The notes: a model not told the origin generated them from the letters alone. Positions 43,839 to 53,715 are shown, counted from the first letter of the stretch. The stretch: 64,000 nt of DNA from an uncultured Lachnospiraceae bacterium (GCA_910579735.1 CAJTUZ010000004.1:47922-111921), one strand, 5' to 3'. Made by a program: numbers and translations.

Positions 43839-44398
43839 TTTATCTCGAACTGCTTTGGAGTTTTTTTCAAATCGGACTGTTCAGCATAGGGGGCGGATAT
43901 GCAGCTATGCCGCTGATTCAGAATCAGGTTGTCGATGTTCACCCGTGGCTGACTATGACCCAATTTACAGATATTATGACAATCGCGGAAATGACACCGG
44001 GACCGATCGCCATCAATTCGGCAACCTTTGTAGGGATTCAGGTTGCAGGGATTCCGGGAGCGATTATTGCCACCGCAGGCTGTATTCTCCCGTCCTGTAT
44101 CATTGTAATGACGCTTGCCTGTCTTTATCGCCGTTTTCGCGGACTGAAAATGATACAGGGAGTATTTGCATGCCTCCGCCCGGCTGTTGTAGCCATGATT
44201 GCATCAGCCGGCATTACCATGGTAATCATGTCTTTTTACGGAAAAAGAGTTCTTCCGGCCGATTTAAGTGACATCAACATCATTTCCGTAATTATTTTTG
44301 TGATTGGCTTCCGGGTCTTGAGGAAATGGAAAGTAAATCCCGTTTATGTGATGATGGCCGCGGGTGCAGCCGGAGTATTGCTGTATTCTATTGTGTGA
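43835..44398 (+). CDS. chrA-like: Chromate transporter family protein (half B)
   Basis: A 187-residue half-size CHR protein. FSIGGGYAAMPLIQNQVVD, AEMTPGPIAINSATFVGIQVAG and PGAIIATAGCILPS are the expected motifs in a pattern parallel to half A. Together the two halves should form the transporter at the cell membrane. The ATGA overlap with half A implies coupled translation. The pair is on the opposite strand to every glycan gene around it, so it is an inserted or ancestral guest unit and not part of glycan synthesis. Confidence 0.9.
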   Translation: MIYLELLWSFFQIGLFSIGGGYAAMPLIQNQVVDVHPWLTMTQFTDIMTIAEMTPGPIAINSATFVGIQVAGIPGAIIATAGCILPSCIIVMTLACLYRRFRGLKMIQGVFACLRPAVVAMIASAGITMVIMSFYGKRVLPADLSDINIISVIIFVIGFRVLRKWKVNPVYVMMAAGAAGVLLYSIV

Positions 44399-44439
44399 TA
44401 TGATGAGGGAGAACTGTCAGGCTACTCCCCTTCTATCAC
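44395..44439. terminator. Possible bidirectional hairpin spanning the convergent stop codons
   Basis: GTGATA and GGGAG (44395-44411) pair with CTCCC and TATCAC (44425-44439) across an internal loop. The structure covers the stop codons of both the chromate gene and the SGNH gene. There is no T-tract on either side, so its terminator function is only a possibility. Confidence 0.3.
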
Positions 44440-45495
44440 CGCATAATCCTCATTCGCGATCCGCTCCGCCACGACAGCGCATGCCGCCTCCGCGTCCGTC
44501 TTCCACTTCTCATAAGCCTTGTCCCAGGATACATAGGCGCTGTTCCCGCGCTTATCTTCAAAACTGTAATTTTCCAAAAGATAATTTTTCAGAAATGCCG
44601 TACATTTCCCGGCGCCGACCACATTCGTATGACTGGCATAATCGGCAAAATCTTCTTCAAATACAATACCGATCTCGTCATAATAATTGTTCATATTTAA
44701 GAAATTATATCCCGCTTCCTCCACGATTCCGCTCATGTAATTATACATCTGCTGATCCTCCAGACTCTCCCCGTAAGGGGACACTATAAATAACGCCTGC
44801 AATTCATTTTCCTGCAAATAGGCAAGAAGATCTTTTAAATATGCCTCCTGCTCCGGGGGAATCGCCAGTTCTCCCTCTGCGCCTCCCACTTCCGGACGGG
44901 CGGTCGGGCCGACTTCATCTTTTATAAAAAAACCTTTCAGTTCGCTTTCCTTCCGGTATCTCCAGTTCCCCCATTCGGAAGCAAGCGCAAACATCTTCCA
45001 GTTTGTATGATACTTAAACAGATCGATATAGAAGCTCAACCGGTCTTCCGATGCAGGCACCATCGCCTGAATGGTTTCCACGCGGTTGGCCGAATAGCGC
45101 AGATTATCCGTCACGCCCCTCGTATAGGCCATGTTCGCACGCAGATCTTCATCTTTCATCGTATACATGCGCATTTCGAAAATATAAAGCGAAGGCGACT
45201 GTGTTTTCTCGGCCTCCTTCACCAGATATTTCATTGCCGCCGGTCTTTGTACATTGGAAGAGAGCGGATAGGCCGCAATCCCGGTTTCTCCCCACAGCAT
45301 CGGAGCCGAATAATAGGGAAATACCGGACTTGAACCGATCATGACAATATCAATGGTATCTTCCTTTTCCGCATAAAATCCTGAAAACCTGTCCTTTACA
45401 TCTCCATTGGTCCGCACGATATAAGAAACAGGCAGCAATGCCAGTAAAAATATCCCTATAAAAATAACACTCTTTATGAAATCTTTCCGTTTCAT
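44422..45495 (-). CDS. Membrane-anchored SGNH-fold protein (AlgX/DltD-like)
   Basis: A 357-residue protein with one N-terminal membrane helix (about 8-26), then an extracytoplasmic domain. IVMIGSSPVF (Ser55) is the block I nucleophile. ADYASHTNVVG near residue 300 supplies the C-terminal His block of an SGNH hydrolase. Such proteins transfer or remove acyl groups on exported polymers and often pair with MBOAT proteins. It is the last gene of the right block and converges with the chromate genes. Confidence 0.72.
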   Translation of the reverse strand: MKRKDFIKSVIFIGIFLLALLPVSYIVRTNGDVKDRFSGFYAEKEDTIDIVMIGSSPVFPYYSAPMLWGETGIAAYPLSSNVQRPAAMKYLVKEAEKTQSPSLYIFEMRMYTMKDEDLRANMAYTRGVTDNLRYSANRVETIQAMVPASEDRLSFYIDLFKYHTNWKMFALASEWGNWRYRKESELKGFFIKDEVGPTARPEVGGAEGELAIPPEQEAYLKDLLAYLQENELQALFIVSPYGESLEDQQMYNYMSGIVEEAGYNFLNMNNYYDEIGIVFEEDFADYASHTNVVGAGKCTAFLKNYLLENYSFEDKRGNSAYVSWDKAYEKWKTDAEAACAVVAERIANEDYAVIEGE

Positions 45496-45560
45496 ATCCG
45501 TTATATGCCTTTCTCAAGTTAAACCGCTATTTTCATTTTCCCTTCACTGCATAATATCTC

Positions 45561-47015
45561 TTATTGGTTCTTACGCTTCACGGAATTTTTATGATAATAC
45601 TCTGCCAGACCGACATTCACCCATGAAGTCTCGTCGTCATCGAAATAAAAGCACTCAAAATTCTCGATATAAGCCGGCATGCCGATCAAAACATCTTCCT
45701 CCGGGCAGTTTTCCAGATAATCATAAATGGCAATGCATTCCTGATGATAAGCCTCATAAGCGCCGTTACGCACGGAACCAGCTACCGCGGTCAACGAAGA
45801 TTCCGCAGCAGAGCGCGGCGCAGACAGAAACGATGCAAAAAGCACAACCAGCAGAACCGCCGCGGCAGCCCTGTTCCCGGCAAGTCCGGCCCATCTGTCC
45901 AAACAGCAGCCGATAAAGATGGCAAAGTTAAACAGGGAAAGGATCAAAATAACATCCAATATAAAACAACACCTGTTTGGAAATGCCGGTCCGTTATATC
46001 CCATTGCCACCGGGAATGCCGTAATATATCCTATCGCCAATCCCAGTATGCTTATTGTTCCATATGCCTTTAACGCCGTCCCGATCCTTTTAGACAGATA
46101 GATTCCAATGATCAGCATGGCGATAAGCATTACACCGGACATAGTCTCCTTTGTCAGCATTCCAATCTGCGACCAGACATTTTTCACTGTCCATTTCACG
46201 GACTTTATCAGTTGAAAAGAACCGTTGCCGCTGCTGTATGTATGTCTTGCAAAATTGCCGGGTGCGGCGGCGTTGACGAGCGCTCCCGCAATAGCGGCTC
46301 CTGTAACAATCAGATTTCTTATGGAAATTTTCCCGGAAACAAGATAAAATCCAAGCGTTATGAGCAGCGCCGCATAACAGCCTGTCCCGGTGACCGTAAG
46401 CGATCCGCCCGACGCAAAGAATAAAAAGAGTGAAGCCGGAACCGTTAGAACCGTCTTTTTCTTTTTAGAATAACTGTCGTTATTTAGCAAGAGCAGACAC
46501 ATGAGTCCCAGAAACATGAAAGAATACGGAATACTATAGGCCACCGCCCCGGAATACCAGAAGAAAATTTCCGTATAGACATCCGCATCCAAAACAGAGA
46601 ACAGAATGAGCGTATAGACTGTCAATCGAAAAGCGGGCATTTTTTTCTCCCTGCACAAGAGTCCGAGCGCAGTCCATACCGCGCCGAACAAAGCTGCACA
46701 GAAGAACAGCACGTTGAAGATCATCACCGCCTTTAACTGCGGCATACCGAAATTATTGATCGGTGAAAGAAAAGCCTGTAAAAACATGGCAAAATACGTT
46801 CCCTGCCAGGTCAGATACATCTCTTTCATATAGGCAAACGAAGCGCCCAGATATCTGAAAAACGGAACATGAAACGTCCCGACCTGCACGCCGTGTGTAA
46901 AATCGTCCCCAAGCAGTACCGTATAACCCGCAGCGGCGGCCATGGTATATACCATAAACGCTATCGCCAGGCAGTTTACAAACACTATAACTGTTTGATG
47001 ATATTTCTTCCACAT
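45561..47015 (-). CDS. DUF6056 family membrane protein (second copy)
   Basis: A 484-residue protein with about twelve membrane helices. LLGDDFTHGVQVGTF and YLTWQGTYFAMFLQAFLSP mirror the acidic loop and WQGTY motif of the copy at 30161-31744. Both proteins close with YYHKNSV and a basic tail. The family resembles GT-C membrane glycosyltransferases, so a role outside the membrane is inferred. AGAGAGG upstream of the ATG supports the start. Confidence 0.75.
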   Translation of the reverse strand: MWKKYHQTVIVFVNCLAIAFMVYTMAAAAGYTVLLGDDFTHGVQVGTFHVPFFRYLGASFAYMKEMYLTWQGTYFAMFLQAFLSPINNFGMPQLKAVMIFNVLFFCAALFGAVWTALGLLCREKKMPAFRLTVYTLILFSVLDADVYTEIFFWYSGAVAYSIPYSFMFLGLMCLLLLNNDSYSKKKKTVLTVPASLFLFFASGGSLTVTGTGCYAALLITLGFYLVSGKISIRNLIVTGAAIAGALVNAAAPGNFARHTYSSGNGSFQLIKSVKWTVKNVWSQIGMLTKETMSGVMLIAMLIIGIYLSKRIGTALKAYGTISILGLAIGYITAFPVAMGYNGPAFPNRCCFILDVILILSLFNFAIFIGCCLDRWAGLAGNRAAAAVLLVVLFASFLSAPRSAAESSLTAVAGSVRNGAYEAYHQECIAIYDYLENCPEEDVLIGMPAYIENFECFYFDDDETSWVNVGLAEYYHKNSVKRKNQ

Positions 47016-47102
47016 GATAATAACCGTACCTCTCTCAGCCTGCAGACCGTAACCTATCCATGGATACGTGATATACAGACAGACTGTTCAATAATTGTCC
47101 CT

Positions 47103-48131
47103 TTACTGCTTCTGTATAAATAACACTCGTTTTATTACAGGAATCCGATAAACGGCCATACCGATCCCCAGCGACAGCAGCCAGATCAGCGCTGCATATA
47201 ACAGATTGATCAGACCGCCCTGTTTTGTCCAGAGTTCAACGAACAACACATGGAGCAGATATACGGCGATCCCGTATTTCGATAAAGCAGCCGCCTTGTT
47301 CACGACTGCAGACTGCCGCTCTTCCCGTCCATATTTTTTGAATACCGCCATAAGCGCGCCGCTCATCAGATATCCGCATACGGAAAGCGGCGTATAAACA
47401 TCCTGAGATGCAGTCCCTGTTCTCTCAGACACCGCCGTGCTCACCGCAAACGCCGCAAACGCTGCTGCCAGAAAAAAAATCTCCGCCAGTTTTTCCCACT
47501 TCTGATCCATGCACCGGCAGATATAGTATCCGGTCAGAAAATAAAGCGGATACCCGACGACAAACTGCATATGAACGCTCTCTATCACATTATTGATCCG
47601 GGAAAGTCCATCTATACCGGAAAGTATCGGTACAAGCAGCGTAAACAGGATCGACAGCAGAAGAAAGTAGCGCAGAAGCTCTTTTTTCTGTACGATCAGA
47701 TACAGAAACGGTGTAACGGCATATAGTCCAAGCAGCATAAAAATGAACCATGTGTGATATTTTCCGAATAAAATACATTTCAGGAAGGCATTTACCATAA
47801 CCCGCAGCGTGGCATTTTCACCGTTTATCCATATCTGCACGACATCCTTAATACCAAAAACGGCCATCCAGCCTATATAGACTTTCAAAAGACCGGCGAT
47901 ACTTTCCCTCCAGATCTCCCTGATGCTTCGTTCCCGCGACAACATGCCGGCGCCGCTGCACATAACAAAGATCGGCACGCCCGTCCGTGAGATCATAAAA
48001 AGGAAGTTGATCAGCTTCCAATCCGGACTCTCAACTGCAAGCGTTGTAAAACTATAAGAAATACTATGCTGCACAACGATCAGAAAAGTGGCAAAGACCT
48101 TGATCAGATCAATCCATAACAGTTTTTTCAT
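47103..48131 (-). CDS. Acyltransferase-3 family membrane O-acyltransferase (second copy)
   Basis: A 342-residue protein with about ten membrane helices. The first helix has DLIKVFATFLIVVQHSISY with the conserved His. FLFMISRTGVPIFVMCSGAGML follows, as in OafA-like enzymes. It should move an acetyl or similar group onto an exported sugar. The start codon at 48131 follows GAGGAG; the GTG one codon earlier is the alternative. It overlaps the end of the GT4 gene by 23 nt. Confidence 0.88.
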   Translation of the reverse strand: MKKLLWIDLIKVFATFLIVVQHSISYSFTTLAVESPDWKLINFLFMISRTGVPIFVMCSGAGMLSRERSIREIWRESIAGLLKVYIGWMAVFGIKDVVQIWINGENATLRVMVNAFLKCILFGKYHTWFIFMLLGLYAVTPFLYLIVQKKELLRYFLLLSILFTLLVPILSGIDGLSRINNVIESVHMQFVVGYPLYFLTGYYICRCMDQKWEKLAEIFFLAAAFAAFAVSTAVSERTGTASQDVYTPLSVCGYLMSGALMAVFKKYGREERQSAVVNKAAALSKYGIAVYLLHVLFVELWTKQGGLINLLYAALIWLLSLGIGMAVYRIPVIKRVLFIQKQ

Positions 48132-49224
48132 CACAAAGCTCCTCTATATAGTCTCTCCACTGCGCGAAAATAACATCCGCATTGGCACGCTCTTTAATAC
48201 GGGCAGCCTCTCTGCCCAGCCTTTCTGCCAGTTCAGGATCCTCTATCAAACGATTGATTCCTTCCTCCAGAGCCTGTTTGTCCTTGATCGGGATAAGCAG
48301 TCCGTTCACCTCATGCTCCATGACCGTCCGCGGACCTCCGCACGGGCAGTCTGTCGCCACGATAGGCAGGCCGAGCGCCATAGCTTCCAGCAAAGCATTC
48401 GGCAGTCCTTCCCAGTCGGATGTAAAAGCAAAAAGCGCCGCATCCACGAGGTCTTTTTCCAGACTGTCGCTTGCGCCCATCAGATGAATATAATCACCCG
48501 CCTTATTTTCCCCGATCAGCGACTCCAATATTTCCTTTGTACCGTCAAAAGAATCCCCGCCGTATATTTTCAGATCATATGCCGGATGTTTTTTATGCAC
48601 TTCCACAAACGCTTCGATCAGCATCGGCTGATTCTTGAAATCCACGAGCCTCCCCGACTGCACTACCGTCTTCGTACGTTTTCCGGGTTCCGGCACGCCG
48701 ATATACTTCGGATTGATCGGGTTTAAAATAATACGGGAACTGCCGCCTAATTTTGAGGCCATAAAATCTCTGGCATCTTCCGTCTGGAAGACACAGCCGT
48801 TCGCTCTTTTAAACAGAAACCTGATCTGTATTTTATCGGATCTTCCGACATAATGCAGGGCCGGATCGGTACGAATGGAAATAAGGACCGGTATTTTCGT
48901 AAAATAGGCCGCCGTAAGTCCTCTGTAAATCGCCTTTTTGGCAAAAGGGATCAGAATATCCGGTTTTTCTTCCACTAAAAATCTTCTCAGATATTTCACA
49001 CGCAGCAGAAACTGTACCAAACGGTGTTTCTTTTCGTCCCCTTCACGCAGTCCCACGTGAACACGCCGTACGCGGGGATCCGTCTGAAATTCGTCTTTTC
49101 CATACCATTCCGTTGCAATGATGACTTCATAACCGTTGTCCGCAAACTGGTTCGCCAGATTGGTAACAACCCGCTCCGCGCCGCCCTGCTCCAGACAGTT
49201 TAAATGAAACGCAATTTTTTTCAT
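48109..49224 (-). CDS. Glycosyltransferase family 4
   Basis: A 371-residue GT-B enzyme. IAFHLNCLEQGGAERVV is the N-terminal loop, KTVVQSGRLVDFKNQPMLI begins the donor half, and FAFTSDWEGLPNALLEAM carries the E-x7-E site. It is close in motif order to the GT4 at 38996-40219 and the two may be paralogues. The start at 49224 has GGGTG upstream, and the GTG at 49236 is an alternative. It is a cytoplasmic sugar transferase. Confidence 0.86.
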   Translation of the reverse strand: MKKIAFHLNCLEQGGAERVVTNLANQFADNGYEVIIATEWYGKDEFQTDPRVRRVHVGLREGDEKKHRLVQFLLRVKYLRRFLVEEKPDILIPFAKKAIYRGLTAAYFTKIPVLISIRTDPALHYVGRSDKIQIRFLFKRANGCVFQTEDARDFMASKLGGSSRIILNPINPKYIGVPEPGKRTKTVVQSGRLVDFKNQPMLIEAFVEVHKKHPAYDLKIYGGDSFDGTKEILESLIGENKAGDYIHLMGASDSLEKDLVDAALFAFTSDWEGLPNALLEAMALGLPIVATDCPCGGPRTVMEHEVNGLLIPIKDKQALEEGINRLIEDPELAERLGREAARIKERANADVIFAQWRDYIEELCDEKTVMD

Positions 49225-49262
49225 GCCGATAATCACCCACTGACTATTTTTTCGGCTGGTCC

Positions 49263-50837
49263 CTAAAAGCTTTGATACATAAAGGCCGCCGTATCATAAT
49301 TGCCGCCGTAAATTCCCGTAATCAACAGCAGGAGTACAATACTGTAATAACACAGCCATTTGACAGGCGCCGGCTTTGACGCCAGATACGTACGTACATC
49401 CACACCGCGTTCTTCCATAACGGATACTGCAAGCAAAATAAGAAGGGCCGCTGCCAAAAGCAGCAGATCATACTTCCCCAGTCCGTAAGAGGTAACGGTT
49501 CCTGACAGGACGGCCCGTACATGAAATCTTGTAAAAAAAGCCTGCAGGATCCTGCCCGCCTGCGCCATGCTCTCGCTTCGGATCAGTATATCCGCCAAAA
49601 ACACAATGCCCCATGTTCTGACCATACTAAAAAGAGCATATCCTTTCCCGTCTTTTATATGCAGCCTGCTCTTCATCCGCTCATATTGCGGTTCCAGTAT
49701 CAGGGAAGCGCTCATAATGATGCCGTAATAAACGCCCCACAGCATATAACTTATCGTTCTGCCATGCCAGATACCGGTAAAAAACCATACAAGCATCGTC
49801 CCGATGACCGGCACGATATGCTTTCCCAGCCGTGTCCACCTTTTTTTGCAGGCTTTGCCTACTTTACGCCCGGGCCCCGACATGACAAAAGAAAACATCA
49901 CATAATCTTTAAACCATGTCCCTAACGTAATATGCCATCTGCGCCAGAACTCCGCCACCGACTTTGCAAAATACGGCCGTTTAAAATTCTCCGGCAGCAT
50001 GATGTCAAACGTTTCGCTGACGCCTGACGCCATATCAATATACCCTGAAAAATCGGTATATAGCTGCAGCATATAAAAAATAACGGCACAGAAATAGACG
50101 CTTCCCGCCGTAACCGCCGTATCCCCTGCAAAAACATTGTCCACGAAAATACCCAGCCTGTCCGCGATCACCAGCTTCTTAAACGCGCCCCAGACAAACC
50201 GCTGTATGCCCCTTAACATCCTGGTATCATCAAACGTATGCTCTCTGTCGAACTGCTCCTTCATAGGTACATAACGGTTAAACGGCCCCTGTGTGACAGA
50301 CGGAAAATAGGACAAAAACAACAGAATATGCCAAAAATCCGTCTCCGGCGCACAATTCTCCCGTCCCACATCGATCATATAGCCTATAGCCGTCAGCGTA
50401 TAAAAGGATATCCCGAGCGGCATGATGATCTCTCCCAGAAAATCCGCCCGCACATGCAGGGTATCCTGCAAAAAGGGAACAGCTACGACCGCATATTTAT
50501 AAAAAACAAGCAGTCCCAGATTCAAGATAACATACAGAATCTGCACCCGTTTTCTTTTTTCCGCAAATGCCGCCCTTAACGCTTTCTTTGCCTCTTTATC
50601 GGCACACTGCGCTGCCGCCTCCTTCTGCGCCTCCAGATTCTTTTTTAAATACAGGCCGCAGGCATATGTAGTGATTCCCGTAAAAATCAGTCCAAACGGG
50701 ATGCCTTTTAACCCGATCGTATAAAAGACGACACCCGCCGCAAGCAGCACATACCGCTGCCATTTGACCGGCACAAGATAATACAGCGCAAAGCAGATCA
50801 TCCAGAGTATGATAAAAGCATAGGATAATAACTGCAT
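49263..50837 (-). CDS. dltB-like: MBOAT family O-acyltransferase (DltB-like)
   Basis: A 524-residue polytopic protein. EFWRRWHITLGTWFKDYV (His302) and FTGIWHG (His358) are the two histidine motifs of the MBOAT tunnel. About eleven helices are present. In the Dlt system the homologue accepts an aminoacyl group from the carrier protein and passes it outside. Here the carrier-protein gene lies directly upstream, ending one base before this gene begins, with GGAGG before the ATG. Together they fit an acyl export step for the glycan. Confidence 0.9.
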   Translation of the reverse strand: MQLLSYAFIILWMICFALYYLVPVKWQRYVLLAAGVVFYTIGLKGIPFGLIFTGITTYACGLYLKKNLEAQKEAAAQCADKEAKKALRAAFAEKRKRVQILYVILNLGLLVFYKYAVVAVPFLQDTLHVRADFLGEIIMPLGISFYTLTAIGYMIDVGRENCAPETDFWHILLFLSYFPSVTQGPFNRYVPMKEQFDREHTFDDTRMLRGIQRFVWGAFKKLVIADRLGIFVDNVFAGDTAVTAGSVYFCAVIFYMLQLYTDFSGYIDMASGVSETFDIMLPENFKRPYFAKSVAEFWRRWHITLGTWFKDYVMFSFVMSGPGRKVGKACKKRWTRLGKHIVPVIGTMLVWFFTGIWHGRTISYMLWGVYYGIIMSASLILEPQYERMKSRLHIKDGKGYALFSMVRTWGIVFLADILIRSESMAQAGRILQAFFTRFHVRAVLSGTVTSYGLGKYDLLLLAAALLILLAVSVMEERGVDVRTYLASKPAPVKWLCYYSIVLLLLITGIYGGNYDTAAFMYQSF

Positions 50838-51068
50838 TTATTCCTCCAATAACATCTTAACAAGCGCAATGATTGCTTCTTTATTTTTAAAATTCTCCGC
50901 AACGACATATTTGGCATCGATCTCAATATCAAACTCGTCCTCTAAATCGCTGACGACATTAATAACCGTAAACGAATCGATAATGCCATCTTCCATCATA
51001 CTGTCACCGTCATAATCGATCGCCTCTTCACAATGTTCTTCCAAAATCTCCAAAACTTTCTCTTCCAT
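50838..51068 (-). CDS. dltC-like: Acyl/aminoacyl carrier protein (DltC-like)
   Basis: A 76-residue acidic four-helix carrier. GIIDSFTVINVV places Ser32 in the DS motif that receives phosphopantetheine. Length and acidity match DltC and stand-alone peptidyl carriers. Its neighbours are the MBOAT gene downstream and the formyltransferase and adenylation genes upstream. It should carry the activated amino acid, possibly formylated, to the MBOAT. AAAGGAG upstream of the ATG supports the start. Confidence 0.9.
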   Translation of the reverse strand: MEEKVLEILEEHCEEAIDYDGDSMMEDGIIDSFTVINVVSDLEDEFDIEIDAKYVVAENFKNKEAIIALVKMLLEE

Positions 51069-51109
51069 TCTGCATTCTCCTTTTTTATTTCTTTTTGTCT
51101 AAGTATTCC

Positions 51110-52066
51110 CTAAGGTGTTATCAATCTGCATTTTATCCTCAGTATGTTCCCGTTATCAAGCGGAAAATACAGGAAACCGCTCTCTGTCGTGTCCGCAAGA
51201 TACGTGTATGCGCGGTTTTCTTTGCAGTCCGCCCGGTTATTCTCTGCAGCCTGCTTCGCTATTGCCTGCAGAACATCCTCCGGCACACGATCGGCAGAAA
51301 TCTTCCGGTACCGCAGTACTTCCGCTTTTTTTCCTTCCAAAACGGTCTGCACCGGCGGAAAAATATCATTTTTGCCATAGTCTGTGCTCCGCAGAAGCCT
51401 GTAAATGTCTGCCGCATCCTGTGTCGGCTCAAAAAAACCATCCCCGGGTATTTCATAAGAACGGTACATCCTGCGGTCTTTACCTGTCTCCTGCGCCCGC
51501 GCGTCCGCCTTGTTTTGTATGACCGCATCAAAACATTCCGTAAACGCCTCATAGGCCAGTTCCATAAGCGTCCCGGCCAGCTCATAGGCCTTCATATCCG
51601 CCGTGACAGCGCATTTTTTCTGGATGATGATATTCCCTTCGTCCACGCCGGCCGTCACATAATGCCAGGTGACGCCGGATTCTTTTTCTCCCATGAAAAT
51701 GACCCAGCTTGGTGCATTTCTGCCCGGATAGCCGGGGAGCAGGGCATTATGAAAATTGATGATCGTAATGTTTTCTTTTGCCACCAGTGATCCTGGGAAA
51801 AGAAAATTGTTGCTGACGCTGACAATAAGCGTTCTTTCAGATATACTCTGAAAAAACGCGGCAAGTTCTTTTTTATCCTCTATCCGTGCAAAGGGAATGT
51901 CGTTCTCCCTGCAGATCTTCTCCGTAACCGGGAACGGATTCACTTCATGTTCTACAAATTCGATCTGATATCCGTAGTCTTTGCGCCTGTCCGCCGTATA
52001 GGAAAGCGCCTGTCCCGCAATTTTACCATATCCGATCAGAATCACCTTTTCAAATGCCTTATGCAC
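51110..52066 (-). CDS. Formyltransferase-fold protein in the aminoacyl cassette
   Basis: A 318-residue protein with a formyl_trans_N-like domain in residues 1-185. IINFHNALLPGYPG gives Asn104 and His106, and GVDEGNII gives Asp142, the N-H-D catalytic set of 10-formyl-THF formyltransferases. The C-terminal part (185-318) is less clear. It is not expected to be the housekeeping Met-tRNA enzyme, because it lies between an adenylating enzyme and a carrier protein. The likely role is to formylate the amino group of the carrier-bound amino acid, or of an amino sugar. The GTG start overlaps the ligase gene by 8 bp, so translation is coupled. Confidence 0.83.
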   Translation of the reverse strand: MHKAFEKVILIGYGKIAGQALSYTADRRKDYGYQIEFVEHEVNPFPVTEKICRENDIPFARIEDKKELAAFFQSISERTLIVSVSNNFLFPGSLVAKENITIINFHNALLPGYPGRNAPSWVIFMGEKESGVTWHYVTAGVDEGNIIIQKKCAVTADMKAYELAGTLMELAYEAFTECFDAVIQNKADARAQETGKDRRMYRSYEIPGDGFFEPTQDAADIYRLLRSTDYGKNDIFPPVQTVLEGKKAEVLRYRKISADRVPEDVLQAIAKQAAENNRADCKENRAYTYLADTTESGFLYFPLDNGNILRIKCRLITP

Positions 52067-53609
52067 TATGCCCCTCCATCGATTCTTTTAGCTTCACTCT
52101 GTCAATTTTACCGTTGGCATTGATCGGCATTTTTTCAAGCGCGACCACCTTCCCCGGCAGCATATACTCAGGCACCAGTTTCGAGATCCGCCCGTTGATA
52201 TAAGCCTTGTCCGGGACATCCTGCCCCAATGCCGCCCGGTCCGGCGCTTCCTCGATAAAAAGCACGATCTTCTGGTGTTTTTCGTCATAGAGACAACAGC
52301 ACAGTGAAATTTCCTCCAGCGAAGAAACGGCTGTTTCAATCTCACCCAGTTCAATCCGGTGTCCCATATGCTTGATCTGGAAATCCTTCCTGGAAAGATA
52401 GATGATTTCGCCGTATTCGTTATATTTCACCAGATCTCCCGTGCGGTAGATCGTCTCCGGCACATGGGGATTTAACGGATTCTGTACAAAAGCCTCTTTC
52501 GTCTTCTCCGGGTTATTATAATATCCCATGGAAAGCGACGTACCTCTGACACACAGCTCTCCGGTCTCGCCGCCCGTCACCGGTTCATTTTTTTCATTTA
52601 AGACCAGAATATTGGTATTGGCCATCGGAATACCGATCGGAAGCGGCTCGTCGTCCGAAAATTCACGGTCTACAATATAATATGTGCAGGCATCCGTAAT
52701 TTCCGTGGGGCCGTAAAGGTTGGCATACAATACGTCCGGCAGAAACTTCCGCCACACGTTAAGCTGTTTGTTGGGCATGACTTCGCCGCAAAACAGCACT
52801 CTCTTCAGGGTATCCGTCAGATCCACGTTGCGGAATGCCTTAAGTTTCGCCACAACGATAAGGGCCGAAGGAACCCAGAAAATGGTATTGATCTTCTTTT
52901 CCCTGATATATTCGAGCAACGGTACCGGCTGTGCAAACAGGTTTTTCGGAATGATATAGGTTGTTGCACCGCTCTTGATCGTAGAATAAATATCCAGTAT
53001 GGAATTGTCAAAATAAAAGGGCGCCTGATTGCCGAAACTGTCCTCTTCCGTAATGGCAAATGTCTCCGTCACCCAATCGGTATAATCGATCACGGAGCGG
53101 TGTGTGATCGTCACGCCTTTCGGTACGCCGGTAGAACCGGACGTAAACAGAACGTACAAAAGATCCGTATCCACACCCTTTGCCCTCGCCAGATCGATCT
53201 CCTCTTGCGTAACTTCCGCTTCGCATGCCTCTTCGAATAACAGGAAATCTCCCTGATAATCATATTGTTCAAAAGTCTTTTTTAATACAGATGTCGTAAT
53301 AACAAGGGCAGGATCCAATACTTCCAGGATCTTATTGACACGGTTTGCGGGCATCTCGATATCGATCGGCGAATAGAAATTACAGCTATAGGCCGCTCCC
53401 ATAAAGGAAACCAGCACGTCCACACCCTTTTCCAGATATATGACAACAGGCTTTTTGAACAGACTCTTCGCAATGATCTGCGAAGCAACAGCCTTCGCCT
53501 GTCTTTGCAGTTCCTTAAAAGATATTTCTTTTTTCTCGTCGGCAAAAGCTGTTTTATCCGGCAGTCTTTTCGCCGTTTCATCCAGCCAGTATGTTACATT
53601 TGCTTTCAT
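52059..53609 (-). CDS. dltA-like: Amino-acid adenylating enzyme (DltA/NRPS A-domain type)
   Basis: A 516-residue ANL enzyme. LFTSGSTGVPKG (154-165) is the P-loop, YGPTE (299-303) the A5 motif, YRTGD the A7 motif, and NANGKID with Lys501 the catalytic end. Asp201 in FYFDNS lies where A domains hold the substrate amino group, so the substrate should be an amino acid. It activates it with ATP and loads it on the carrier protein downstream. GGGAGG before the ATG supports the start. Confidence 0.9.
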   Translation of the reverse strand: MKANVTYWLDETAKRLPDKTAFADEKKEISFKELQRQAKAVASQIIAKSLFKKPVVIYLEKGVDVLVSFMGAAYSCNFYSPIDIEMPANRVNKILEVLDPALVITTSVLKKTFEQYDYQGDFLLFEEACEAEVTQEEIDLARAKGVDTDLLYVLFTSGSTGVPKGVTITHRSVIDYTDWVTETFAITEEDSFGNQAPFYFDNSILDIYSTIKSGATTYIIPKNLFAQPVPLLEYIREKKINTIFWVPSALIVVAKLKAFRNVDLTDTLKRVLFCGEVMPNKQLNVWRKFLPDVLYANLYGPTEITDACTYYIVDREFSDDEPLPIGIPMANTNILVLNEKNEPVTGGETGELCVRGTSLSMGYYNNPEKTKEAFVQNPLNPHVPETIYRTGDLVKYNEYGEIIYLSRKDFQIKHMGHRIELGEIETAVSSLEEISLCCCLYDEKHQKIVLFIEEAPDRAALGQDVPDKAYINGRISKLVPEYMLPGKVVALEKMPINANGKIDRVKLKESMEGHSA

Positions 53610-53715
53610 AATGATCCTCCCGCGTTTACGCAGTACGCCTCTGTCTCTGTCCTTTTATTCCCAGACAGCGTTTCCTGTTTTCCGATCTGCCCTGCGGCAT
53701 TCTGCCAGGCTGAAT

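Noticed and set aside
43266..44398. Chromate transporter genes as part of a transposon
   Set aside because: No inverted repeats, target duplications or transposase were seen around them.
51110..52066. Housekeeping methionyl-tRNA formyltransferase (fmt)
   Set aside because: It lacks the usual def/fmt neighbours and is coupled to an adenylating enzyme and a carrier protein, so a special role is more likely.
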